Of a stretch of DNA of 14,548 nt, positions 7,625-14,548 are shown piece after piece. The translations under genes and the position numbers were made by a program. Numbering within the stretch: position 1 is the first letter of the stretch; every line of letters begins with the position of its first letter. The notes under the pieces are model-generated. The model ran no database searches. It was not told where the DNA came from and worked only from the letters and a program-made list of their open reading frames with translations. Origin of the DNA: Filifactor villosus (GTDB taxonomy: Bacteria > Bacillota > Clostridia > Peptostreptococcales > Filifactoraceae); contig NZ_JBHSHL010000039.1 in the NCBI RefSeq assembly GCF_042652965.1, positions 1-14,548 of the forward strand, written 5' to 3'.

Positions 7625-8332
7625 TTTTTTTATTGTCTCTTCAAAATTGTTATTTTCCAAAAAAATACTTATTATTTTTTTACAGTCAAGAAGTTCCTTC
7701 ACTCGATAAATATAAACCCCTTCTGAATAACAACTCACATCACATATTTCAGATTGTATTCTAACACAACTAATTCCTGCAGAAGACGAAGCTCTTACAT
7801 CATTCAATGAATTCCCAATATATATACACTGTTTCGATGAACAATTCCATTTTTTTAGTGCAAACTCAAATATTTGTGAATCCGGCTTATAGGATTTTGC
7901 CATTTCAGAACTAACAATATTACTAATATGTAATGCATTCGTTTCAACAGCAGATATTAATGTTATATCATCTGAATTTGAAACAATACCGATATGACAA
8001 GATTGCTCTTTTAACCACTCTATTAATTCAAATACTCCTGGAAGCAATTTAGGAAATGACCATTCGTCATTCATTCTATTAACATATAATTCATAATCAT
8101 CCCCTAACGCCAGTTCTTCAAATACAAAGGCCAAACTCTCTCTGTTCGTTTCGGTGATAGTTCTGAATTTATCCTCTCTTTTTTCTATTTCGACATATTT
8201 TTTTGTCCACAAATCAAACACAACTTGAGAGTCAACTCCAAATCGTGTCGCAATCTCTTCGGCTATAATCTTTATATTATATTTCCCTGCATCAAACAAA
8301 GTACCATATGCATCAAACAGAACCCATTTCAT
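7598..8332 (-). CDS. HAD-superfamily hydrolase, haloacid-dehalogenase-like
   Basis: This 244-residue protein starts at ATG 8332 with GGGAG 8 bases ahead and overlaps the preceding gene by 20 bases. HAD motifs are complete: DAYGTLFD (nucleophile Asp7), SNSDD (118-122), Lys149 in SYKPDSQ, and GNSLND (173-178). Tyr9 replaces the second Asp of the DxD phosphatase motif, a pattern seen in 2-haloacid-dehalogenase-type members, so the reaction may not be simple phosphate removal. A helical cap lies at about residues 15-90. It is the last gene of the eight-gene operon. Its final residues (237-244, CPEPESNQ) are encoded by the antisense of the tRNA-Phe 3' half, and the conserved fold ends before them. 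That suggests the original 3' end was lost when this DNA joined the tRNA gene. Confidence 0.85.
7625..7631 (+). terminator. Poly-T release site after tRNA-Phe
   Basis: Seven T follow the discriminator base. The tRNA acceptor/T-arm structure in front of a T-run could serve as its own terminator; no separate hairpin is present. Confidence 0.4.
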
Positions 8333-8783
8333 CTATATATCTCCCACACAACAATCTTTCACTTTCTATTATCTCTGTTTCAGGGTCAGAAACATGAAAA
8401 TATGTGAAATGATACACCGAAAAATCCCCATTATATTCTATATGAAATGTCAATCCTTCCTTCCACTTCATACTTCTAAACTTTCTTTTCAATCCGGTTA
8501 ATAGCTCATATAAATCTATTTCCTTAATATTTGTCTTATATTTAAGTCCCCACAACTCCGCTCTTGAACCAGCCAAACCCATCATCTGATTTCGGGCTAT
8601 ATTTTGTAACTCCAATTGTCTTTTTGTAACCTTTTCCGACTTCTCATATAGGGCAATAGACAAGTTATTCCAATCACTCACATTTTTTTTGTACTCAACA
8701 AAAAAACCATTCTCCATCAAAAAACCTTCTAATTCTTCTTTACAAAGTATTAAGGTTTCAGGTTTTACCAAAATTTCAACCAT
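8313..8783 (-). CDS. Nucleoside-diphosphate-kinase-like protein
   Basis: The 156-residue product has the outline of NDP kinase, which moves a gamma phosphate between nucleotides through a phosphohistidine. It opens with EILVKPETL (compare TLLVKPDA of NDK). Near the end, YNGDFSVYHFTYFHVSDPETEI resembles the NDK segment running from GDF to the active-site H-G/A-S-D; here His130 in FHVSD is the candidate catalytic histidine. The middle is diverged and somewhat longer than in housekeeping NDK, so I call it NDK-like, not Ndk. The start codon at 8783 shares one base with the synthetase-like gene's stop, implying translational coupling. With a nucleotidyltransferase, a Nudix protein and a synthetase paralogue nearby, nucleotide chemistry is the likely theme. 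Confidence 0.6.
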   Translation of the reverse strand: MVEILVKPETLILCKEELEGFLMENGFFVEYKKNVSDWNNLSIALYEKSEKVTKRQLELQNIARNQMMGLAGSRAELWGLKYKTNIKEIDLYELLTGLKRKFRSMKWKEGLTFHIEYNGDFSVYHFTYFHVSDPETEIIESERLLCGRYIDEMGSV

Positions 8784-9940
8784 TAATATTTTCTCCTATA
8801 CAAATTCAACAAATGATAATCGTCTATGTTATATAATCCCTGCATCATTTTTTGCATTCCTATTCCAACACCGCCAAACTCTTCGATACCATATATTGCG
8901 TATTCCTCAAAGATTTGGCACTTTTCATTCGGTAAACTCTCGTCCACACTAATCATATCTGTTTTAACACAGTAACCATGGGCATATGATACACCATTAA
9001 TGTACGCATGAAACTCTTGATTATGCTCTTTATCTTCTGTCTCCTTTATATGAAAATTTTTCAATCTTTTAGGTTCTTTTATGATTATTATTTTTCCATA
9101 GCCATTACTTCTAATATGCTCTTTTACTTTTTTATCATTTGCCGCAACGAGACCAAATTCATTGACATATTGTTCAAATGTATACACTTCTGACATTAAT
9201 TCTTTACCGCCAACAGCCATTGAAGCAACCCTCGTCATCCGCAAACACAAATCAATTAATTCGTTCAATGTGCTTCCCTTAAGCCACATATCCAAATTAT
9301 GGAATTCGCAATCATATTCATGTGAGTAACCAATATTCCTAAACACAGCCCCTATTTCAAAAACCCTTTCGAAGCCAAGCAAAAGATATGGCTTAAGCAA
9401 ATGTTCATGTATAGATTTTAAGTATAATGTTTGTCCATTTACAGTTTCAACATGAAAACTCTCTGCGTTACTAGGTGATTGTTTCTGAAACAATACTGGC
9501 GTATTAATTTCATCAAATTTGTTATTATACAACTCTATTCTCATCGCCTTTAATACATCAGAATATCGTTTAATCATCTCAAATTTTTCAGGTTCAAATA
9601 AACATTGTACAATTCTATTATTCTCCGTTTCACCTTTAAACTGCTTATTTGGTAAAGTCCCTTTACATGAAATAAAATCTAATATTGTGTTGATATTAAT
9701 TCCATATTTTCCATCATGTTCATACATATCAGCTAAGAAGGAAATGATATCTCCTCTATGTACCCTCTTAGATTCATATATTTCCCTATCAAATCGAAAC
9801 ATACTATACCCACAATTAATGTGCACAACACCCATACAGAGGTTCTTTCCTATATTTAAGCTAAGAATTCGTCCTTGAACAACACCCTTACAAATCTCAC
9901 AAAGATCCTCTTGTTCTAAAAAAGACATATTAATATGCAT
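8783..9940 (-). CDS. Class II aminoacyl-tRNA-synthetase paralogue (LysRS/AsxRS type)
   Basis: This 385-residue protein is built like LysRS, AspRS and AsnRS but is short. An OB-fold-like N-terminus lies at about residues 15-95 and a class II core at 115-385. Substrate-pocket and motif 2 sequence is clear (SPSNAESFHV, YLKSIHEHLLKPYLLLGF, then ERVFEIGAVFRN with Arg201 and EFHNLD at 212-217). Two departures matter: the Glu after RN in motif 2 is Ile203 (FRNIG), and motif 3 reads GVGIGMQKMM with Lys364 where GxGxDR-type Arg is usual. The enzyme may still adenylate an amino acid, or may serve a non-translational role as seen in PoxA/EpmA and AsnA-type paralogues. The start at 9940 has AAAGGAGG 6 bases ahead. 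It sits between a radical SAM gene and the NDK-like gene. Confidence 0.8.
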   Translation of the reverse strand: MHINMSFLEQEDLCEICKGVVQGRILSLNIGKNLCMGVVHINCGYSMFRFDREIYESKRVHRGDIISFLADMYEHDGKYGININTILDFISCKGTLPNKQFKGETENNRIVQCLFEPEKFEMIKRYSDVLKAMRIELYNNKFDEINTPVLFQKQSPSNAESFHVETVNGQTLYLKSIHEHLLKPYLLLGFERVFEIGAVFRNIGYSHEYDCEFHNLDMWLKGSTLNELIDLCLRMTRVASMAVGGKELMSEVYTFEQYVNEFGLVAANDKKVKEHIRSNGYGKIIIIKEPKRLKNFHIKETEDKEHNQEFHAYINGVSYAHGYCVKTDMISVDESLPNEKCQIFEEYAIYGIEEFGGVGIGMQKMMQGLYNIDDYHLLNLYRRKY

Positions 9941-9975
9941 ACTTATCCTCCTTTACTTCAAATAAATTCTGGCAA

Positions 9976-10851
9976 TTACATAAATCTTCTCTTTAAATGA
10001 CTGTATAGGCAAAAGCATCTCATACTAAACTTCTCGCACAAAAATGATTCTGATTTTTTATCAATCTCCTCCAATTCCTCTTCCGTAACCACGTAATCAT
10101 TGATATGCGGGCATATATTAATGCTCATATCTGGATTCATCGTTATATATTTTCTTCCCATCAAACAACTTTTCCCACCCAGGTCACCTAAAACCTCGGA
10201 CAGATTTGTGATATGTTCAAACATCTCACCTTGATTTCTTTTCTTCAGATCTACTATGATTTTTTCTGCTTCTTTCGAATCCATCCCTTCCAATGTCATA
10301 GAATACAACGAATTCTCTTCTGTAACAGTCAAAGGTTGCCACAAAACCCTATCAACTACCGAACTCATAAATTTAAATCCGTCACTATTAACCACATCAA
10401 AATATTGCTTATCTATCATTATTTGCACGTTCATTTTCATAGATGCATTACTCAATTTAACAGATTTAAATTTATCCATAATAACTTCAAAATGTTTTGA
10501 AAAATTGATAATATCCACCAAATCTATTGTTGTGTTTACCGCATCAATAGGCATTTCTGCAATCTGTTGAAAATCATATTTTTCAAATAGCAAACCATTT
10601 GTAAACAAAACAACCGTTGCAAATGAAGATATTTTATTTATCACTTCTTCCAAATTATCAATAACAGCTGGCTCACCGCCGCTAACATAGACTTTTTTTA
10701 TACCAAACTTTTTAACAAATCTTTCCAAATAATCTATATCCATCTTTTCCTCGCAAAGATGATTTACTTTATCTTCAAAAATTTCATTAAAACAGTATTG
10801 ACATTTTTTATTACATCTATATGTTATTCTCCACATCAACTCATTTATCAT
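9976..10851 (-). CDS. Radical SAM enzyme with C-terminal cysteine cluster
   Basis: The start at ATG 10851 is chosen because CGGAG lies 7 bases ahead and the upstream gene stops 2 bases before; a longer frame to 10884 would overlap that gene. The 291-residue protein has CNKKCQYC (Cys13, Cys17, Cys20), which binds the SAM-cleaving 4Fe-4S cluster, and SGGEP (57-61). A C-terminal set of cysteines (Cys229, Cys247, Cys272, Cys279, Cys281) suggests a second cluster of the SPASM/Twitch kind. Such enzymes perform radical C-H chemistry on peptides, sugars or nucleotides; the substrate here is unknown. The synthetase paralogue follows after 35 bases. Confidence 0.85.
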   Translation of the reverse strand: MINELMWRITYRCNKKCQYCFNEIFEDKVNHLCEEKMDIDYLERFVKKFGIKKVYVSGGEPAVIDNLEEVINKISSFATVVLFTNGLLFEKYDFQQIAEMPIDAVNTTIDLVDIINFSKHFEVIMDKFKSVKLSNASMKMNVQIMIDKQYFDVVNSDGFKFMSSVVDRVLWQPLTVTEENSLYSMTLEGMDSKEAEKIIVDLKKRNQGEMFEHITNLSEVLGDLGGKSCLMGRKYITMNPDMSINICPHINDYVVTEEELEEIDKKSESFLCEKFSMRCFCLYSHLKRRFM

Positions 10852-10853
10852 AA

Positions 10854-11780
10854 CTAATCTCCGTTTCTCCGCTTGATATAACATACATCATCATAATTCA
10901 CAATATACAAATCAGTGAACGAACTAGTTCTTGCCTTCACTTCGCAATCGTCTCCCAAATACAAACAATTCTGATACGTACGATGTAAATTAACTATAAC
11001 GGATATCCTATTATTGCATTCCACAAAAATATAACCCGGAAGTTTTATTAAGTTTTCAGAGATTACTCGACCCTTCAATACAACCATGTTATTTAAGCCT
11101 ATGTCAGTTGTAGAAAAACTATTTGTAATCTGTAAGAAATCTCTTCCGGCATCAATAAAAATACTTATAGGTATTCCCTTGTAAATAAATTGCTGGAATT
11201 TATTTAACGCTGCGTCAGCAAATTCTTCAGCATTCAATGCACAAAAAACTCCATAGTGATTATAAAATTCCACCCACTGTTTCTTATCTCTTATCTGAAT
11301 ATTAGCATTTGTAAAAATATTACTACTCGCTAATTCACGAAAATCTTTCTCTTTTAATAAAATATCAATATCAGAATATCCATCCGACGCATTACCAGTT
11401 GCCAAACTTCCAGTTACACCAATATTTTCTTTTGGAATAATCTTAGAGAAAAGATCTATCAGTTCTCTTAGTGCTGCGCACGTTTTTTCAGATTTAGCCG
11501 TTCCGATCAAAAGATTGTTATCTATTCCAAAACAAGGATAATACTCCACTATGTCGTCCTTATGTATAAGATAATCTTTCTTTCCAAATTTAACTGTTTT
11601 CTCAACATCCAATTGATTATTTCTATTTGGATCGACTGGATTCGAAATTCGACAGACTCCATTTCTCAAATCATATTTTGGATGGGCAATTAAATATTTA
11701 TCGTCTAAATCAAATAAAACAACAAACATATAACCAGATATATGCTTAACTTGACCCATAAAATCAAACTTATCACTCAT
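10854..11780 (-). CDS. Pol-beta-type nucleotidyltransferase
   Basis: With the start at ATG 11780 the protein has 308 residues. That ATG is 6 bases after AGGTG, whereas ATG 11786 and GTG 11789 sit too close to it or inside it, so I prefer the shorter form. The Pol-beta nucleotidyltransferase signature is plain: GVTGSLATGNASDG (Gly124-Ser125) followed by SDIDILL with Asp137 and Asp139 as metal ligands. The third carboxylate is uncertain: Ser206 occupies the expected strand and Asp210 is a possible substitute. Residues 1-100 form a separate domain I do not recognise. Families with this core transfer a nucleotide to an antibiotic, protein, RNA or small molecule. The gene overlaps the end of the preceding radical SAM gene (ATGAGTGA) and is followed by the second one after 2 bases. 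Confidence 0.75.
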   Translation of the reverse strand: MSDKFDFMGQVKHISGYMFVVLFDLDDKYLIAHPKYDLRNGVCRISNPVDPNRNNQLDVEKTVKFGKKDYLIHKDDIVEYYPCFGIDNNLLIGTAKSEKTCAALRELIDLFSKIIPKENIGVTGSLATGNASDGYSDIDILLKEKDFRELASSNIFTNANIQIRDKKQWVEFYNHYGVFCALNAEEFADAALNKFQQFIYKGIPISIFIDAGRDFLQITNSFSTTDIGLNNMVVLKGRVISENLIKLPGYIFVECNNRISVIVNLHRTYQNCLYLGDDCEVKARTSSFTDLYIVNYDDVCYIKRRNGD

Positions 11781-12795
11781 TTTCATCACCTACACATGTA
11801 TGATGTCCACTGAAATTTGCTGCTGACTCTGTTTTGACCACAAGTTCATCAAACAATTTCAGCATTTCTGAAAAAGCATTTTCCATTTCCTCAATTTTTT
11901 TATTTTTTAGATTCCATCTAAGAGCTTCATTATAGCAACCATTGATATGCAATAAACTTCCGACAGAAACAAACGGAACATATATTCCCTCTTGGCACTT
12001 GCTATATTTGTTACACTTATTAATGCAGAACTTTGAAAAATGTGCACCCTTTGATGAATCCTTTAAAACAATTGATTGATCCCCAACAAAATAAGCATTC
12101 ATTGGAATTCCGTATGCACTATCGTCCCAATAATTTTCCACAAATCTATCGCTTATATCTTCAAGCCACTTTCTAAACTGCGATAGCGATTGATATGTAG
12201 TATCCCAAAACTCTTGTGAGGTTCCTTTTCCCCCCAAATATATATCCTGAACATACAAATCCAATAATTTTATATCAACGCCAAGTTTTAATGATTTTTC
12301 AACAAGCTCTTTAACCTGTTCAATATTATAACTAGTAATTACAATGTTATATCTTGTTCTAATTCCCGATTCTAACAGCAATTTTGTGCAGCCAATTGTT
12401 TCCGGAGATAACCACTTTGGAAAATGATAACCATTTAAATACTCACAAATTGAATCAACGGATATTCTAACATTTATTCTATCTTTGTATTTTGACAAAA
12501 CAGGAATATACTCTTTTAATTTACAACCATTCGAACAAACATTTATCCTTGTATCGGCTCCCATGTTCATAATAAATTCTATAGCCTGTTCAAAATATGG
12601 CACAATAGTGCATTCACCACCTGTCAGTCTGAATTTGTCAATTCCTTTATGATAGGTCGCAGATACAATATTACAAAACTCGTCATACGAAATAGTACCT
12701 ACTTCCCCACTTATACTTTCACCCGTAGGCTTACAATAAAAACATTTCAAATTACAATTTGATGTCATACTTATTGCCAAATAAACTCCATTCAT
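11773..12795 (-). CDS. MoaA-like radical SAM enzyme
   Basis: This 340-residue enzyme starts at ATG 12795 behind GGAG at about 11 bases. CNLKCFYC (Cys14, Cys18, Cys21) is the radical SAM cluster site and LTGGEC (57-62) the SAM amino-binding site, with Cys62 instead of the usual Pro. C-terminal cysteines 257, 261, 267 and 287 (FCINKCNKYSKC, then GC) suggest a second cluster like that of MoaA and SPASM enzymes. Resemblance to MoaA is in the N-terminal half; nothing indicates molybdopterin synthesis, as no other moa gene is present. It follows the S51 peptidase gene after 13 bases. The substrate is unknown and may be nucleotide-like, given MoaA's use of GTP. Confidence 0.85.
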   Translation of the reverse strand: MNGVYLAISMTSNCNLKCFYCKPTGESISGEVGTISYDEFCNIVSATYHKGIDKFRLTGGECTIVPYFEQAIEFIMNMGADTRINVCSNGCKLKEYIPVLSKYKDRINVRISVDSICEYLNGYHFPKWLSPETIGCTKLLLESGIRTRYNIVITSYNIEQVKELVEKSLKLGVDIKLLDLYVQDIYLGGKGTSQEFWDTTYQSLSQFRKWLEDISDRFVENYWDDSAYGIPMNAYFVGDQSIVLKDSSKGAHFSKFCINKCNKYSKCQEGIYVPFVSVGSLLHINGCYNEALRWNLKNKKIEEMENAFSEMLKLFDELVVKTESAANFSGHHTCVGDENE

Positions 12796-12808
12796 AGTCC
12801 AAAAACTC

Positions 12809-13474
12809 CTATCTTTTTATTATTTTTGCATTTCCTAACAATTGGATTTTATCATCTTTTACGATTGATGCACTCTCATTATCCAACAATAGCAAGGAAG
12901 AATACTCTGTTTTTGTTTTTTCAATACTTTCAAGCTGAGCCACCGTAGATGCATAATGAACCTCTATTCCCATATCCATATCTACCATTCCGATACCGTT
13001 GATAACTTTATAGTCTGGATAAAGTGGTCCCGGCGTTATATGAAACTTATCAAACTGAATCATTGCCCCTGCACTGCACCCGACCACAACGCCATCAAAT
13101 GACTTTATATATGGCAAAATACCCTTTGCCATTATTCGTTCCATAAATAAATCAGGTGCACCGCCAGTTAAAAAAAGCACCTCTGCGTCTAATAAATCCT
13201 TTTTTATATCATCTTGTGAATCGCAAAAAAAATTAATATATTTAAATTGATTTCGCTCATATCCATATGATGAAAATGGCGCATAGATTTCTTCAAAATA
13301 CTTTCTATTTGGTCTATAAACATTATTCCAACTATCTAAATCATAGACCTCGCTATCCCAATAAGAAAACGGCATGACAAGGACTTTTTTATGTCCTACT
13401 AGTTCCTCTCCTATTGCAGTTTTAGCCCAGTTAGCATCAAAATTAAGCTTACTCAATAATATATTTGTTCTCAC
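12809..13474 (-). CDS. Peptidase S51-family protein (dipeptidase E-like)
   Basis: This protein of 221 residues has the glutamine-amidotransferase-like fold of S51 peptidases. VVVGCSAGAM (129-138) holds the nucleophile Ser134 on the G-x-S-A-G elbow, FLTGGAPDLF (101-110) matches the GGG-type loop of the family, and His173 in EVHYAS is a candidate catalytic histidine. S51 members such as PepE cut after N-terminal Asp, and cyanophycinase cuts beta-linked dipeptides. It uses GTG 13474, which overlaps the Nudix stop by one base (TAGTG) and has AGGTG ahead. In this operon it could trim or release an amide-linked product or protect the host, as MccF does in microcin C immunity; that role is inference. 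Confidence 0.8.
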   Translation of the reverse strand: MRTNILLSKLNFDANWAKTAIGEELVGHKKVLVMPFSYWDSEVYDLDSWNNVYRPNRKYFEEIYAPFSSYGYERNQFKYINFFCDSQDDIKKDLLDAEVLFLTGGAPDLFMERIMAKGILPYIKSFDGVVVGCSAGAMIQFDKFHITPGPLYPDYKVINGIGMVDMDMGIEVHYASTVAQLESIEKTKTEYSSLLLLDNESASIVKDDKIQLLGNAKIIKR

Positions 13475-13953
13475 TACTTCACCTCTTTTAGCCTTTCATC
13501 TGTACAAATGTGTATGATTCCTTTTGAAGGGTCAATAGCCTTCTCATACAAAAAATCAGGATACATTTTTCTTTTATCACTGGAATCAACCCATTCATAA
13601 AATTCTCGCCTATCATTTTCAACGTTTTCGGTTTTGAAAGTAGCATCGTTCTCATTCATCTTCATATAATAATAAAGTGATATTTCATATATTAACTTTT
13701 TATCGCTCCCATAAAAGAAGTTCTCATGAATAATTCCTAAACGTTCTATTTCCAAAGCTACTCCAAGTTCTTCTAAAACTTCTCTTTTTATAGCTTCTTC
13801 TGCACATTCTCCAAACTTAATTCTTCCACCAACAGAATATAAATAGTCAACATCCGAATTCGAAGCCATCAAAATTTTATCACCATTAAGAATTATAGCC
13901 CCTACTCGAATATTCACTATTCCTTGGCCACATTGTACAGTGATGTCATCCAT
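13474..13953 (-). CDS. Nudix hydrolase, first gene of the operon
   Basis: I choose ATG 13953, because GAGGAGG sits 8 bases ahead; a longer frame to 14016 adds 21 residues behind a GTG with no site. The 159-residue protein has a perfect Nudix box at 43-65 (G-x5-E-x7-RE-x2-EE-x-G): GRIKFGE then REVLEELGV, with Glu58, Glu61 and Glu62 binding metal. Nudix proteins cleave nucleoside diphosphates linked to another moiety (NDP-sugars, coenzymes, alarmones, oxidised nucleotides). It is the promoter-proximal member of the operon and is coupled to the S51 gene by one shared base. The target nucleotide cannot be read from the sequence. Confidence 0.85.
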   Translation of the reverse strand: MDDITVQCGQGIVNIRVGAIILNGDKILMASNSDVDYLYSVGGRIKFGECAEEAIKREVLEELGVALEIERLGIIHENFFYGSDKKLIYEISLYYYMKMNENDATFKTENVENDRREFYEWVDSSDKRKMYPDFLYEKAIDPSKGIIHICTDERLKEVK

Positions 13954-14021
13954 TACATAAGCCTCCTCACAATTTGTCATGTCAGTTTTTGGCAAGATAC
14001 ACTTTACAGTGCACACAAAAA

Positions 14022-14050
14022 ATGCTAAGGAAAGACCTCACAATTGGCAA
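14022..14050 (-). promoter_or_regulatory. Candidate promoter of the eight-gene operon
   Basis: On the minus strand TTGCCA (14045-14050), 17 bases, TAGCAT (14022-14027) is a fair sigma-A match. It would give a leader of about 65 bases to the Nudix start. The inverted-repeat element just upstream could supply or modify promoter activity. No better promoter is seen up to the element. Confidence 0.35.
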
Positions 14051-14062
14051 AATAAAAAAAGA

Positions 14063-14225
14063 ATGGGGATAACAGGGTAATACTATTTTTCAATAGAAGT
14101 GTGGATATATCTATTTTTCGATGACGAAAAACTATGTTGTCTCCTATGGGTCACAGATTGTTTATATCCACTATTCAAAAGAATAGTAGTATAAAAAATT
14201 GATATTTATTCCCCGTTATCTCCAT
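14063..14225. repeat. 163-bp inverted-repeat element, MITE-like
   Basis: The ends are imperfect inverted repeats: ATGGGGATAACAGGG (14063-14077) pairs with CCCCGTTATCTCCAT (14211-14225) at 13 of 15 positions. Pairing resumes inward with CTATT...ATAG segments and with GTGGATATA (14101-14109) against TATATCCAC (14163-14171). A further small hairpin, TTTTTCG-ATGA-CGAAAAA, sits at 14114-14131. The whole folds into one long interrupted stem without an ORF, as a miniature inverted-repeat transposable element would. It may instead be the terminal region of the neighbouring IS5-family element. Confidence 0.5.
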
Positions 14226-14233
14226 GTTTCTCT

Positions 14234-14270
14234 TTGTTGTGCCCGATTTTTCGTTTTTCGGGCACAACAA
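14234..14270. terminator. Terminator hairpin after the IS5 transposase gene
   Basis: TTGTTGTGCCCGA (14234-14246) and TCGGGCACAACAA (14258-14270) form a perfect 13-bp stem with an 11-base T-rich loop. It begins one base after the transposase stop, so it should end transposase transcription and shield the operon downstream. Confidence 0.7.
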
Positions 14271-14271
14271 A

Positions 14272-14548
14272 TTAAGCACTCAGGCTCCGCCTCTGTGCGA
14301 TTAATAGATTCGCCAAGCTACACAGGATATTTAGCTTCGCCTCCTGTTTCTTAAGTCCTTTATATCTCGTCTTTCGATAGCCAAACCTTGCTTTGATGAT
14401 CCCAAAGACGTGTTCTACTTTGGATCGAATCGATGATTTCTCCCTCTCTCTTCGTTTGATCTGTCCTTTCGATCTCGTACTCTTCTCCCTGCTCTGTGAA
14501 CGTCTCTTGTTGATTTTGTAGTTGATCTTTTGTCCTTTTTTGTTTCTC
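14272..14548 (-). CDS. IS5-family transposase, C-terminal part (runs off the window)
   Basis: About 91 residues to a TAA at 14272-14274 are visible. Key segments are RREREKSSIRSKVEHVFGII, then KARFGYRKTRYKGLKKQEA and a hydrophobic end with LANLLIA. IS5-group transposases share the pattern RSKVEHVF..IK..FG....RYRGL..N.A.L..L.AL.NL, and the Glu of KVEH is the last of the DDE triad. The N-terminus lies beyond the right edge. Base composition is richer in GC than the adjacent operon, consistent with recent insertion. Confidence 0.85.
   Translation of the reverse strand, partial: RNKKGQKINYKINKRRSQSREKSTRSKGQIKRREREKSSIRSKVEHVFGIIKARFGYRKTRYKGLKKQEAKLNILCSLANLLIAQRRSLSA

Noticed and set aside
8689..10570. 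Several plus-strand frames antisense to the NDK-like, synthetase-like and radical SAM genes
   Set aside because: They are low-complexity translations of AT-rich antisense DNA without ribosome binding sites; the minus-strand genes have clear family motifs.
11773..12795. MoaA for molybdopterin biosynthesis
   Set aside because: No moa partner genes are nearby and the SAM-binding motif is atypical; only the enzyme class is supported.

Overview
The window looks like chromosomal DNA from an AT-rich Gram-positive anaerobe of the Clostridia, most likely a Lachnospiraceae-type organism. The evidence is strong AGGAGG ribosome binding sites, near-consensus sigma-A promoters, a T-box leader ahead of pheS, a tRNA-Phe without an encoded CCA, and clostridial-style insertion sequences. 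The genus is inferred from style, not from a marker gene.

Left part (1-3760): the right end of a decayed IS21-family element, with a frameshifted istB tail, has landed in a small membrane-protein gene and cut off its 3' end. Upstream of that gene lies a 40-residue zinc-ribbon protein. Diverging from these is a two-gene operon with its own promoter and a nearby palindrome. It encodes an XRE-type regulator with a large unknown C-terminal domain and a RelA/SpoT-like protein. The latter has a complete HD hydrolase site and a TGS-like tail, but the synthetase-position region looks degenerate. A 14-bp stem terminator closes the operon and faces pheT.

Middle part (3778-7631): pheS and pheT run leftward under a complete Phe-specific T-box leader (specifier UUC, terminator, T-box sequence). 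Back to back with this promoter is a consensus promoter driving tRNA-Phe(GAA), so the enzyme and its cognate tRNA share one divergent control region. PheS differs from the familiar enzymes at several motif positions (TQTS for THTS, FFQ for FHQ, GMTR for GxER), which raises the possibility that it is a specialised second copy.

Right part (7598-13953): eight tightly packed, mostly overlapping leftward genes form one operon. In transcription order they encode a Nudix hydrolase, an S51 peptidase, a MoaA-like radical SAM enzyme, a Pol-beta-type nucleotidyltransferase, a second radical SAM enzyme, a class II aminoacyl-tRNA-synthetase paralogue with altered motifs, a nucleoside-diphosphate-kinase-like protein, and a HAD hydrolase. 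The chemistry points to an uncharacterised nucleotide- or aminoacyl-derived small molecule or modification; no transporter and no precursor peptide are visible. The last gene runs antisense into the 3' end of the tRNA-Phe gene, and the operon points at pheST, so readthrough would link the two.

Right edge (14022-14548): a 163-bp long inverted-repeat element lies upstream of the operon. One end matches the I-SceI homing-endonuclease site at 17 of 18 bases. It is followed by a terminator hairpin and the C-terminal part of an IS5-family transposase that runs off the window.
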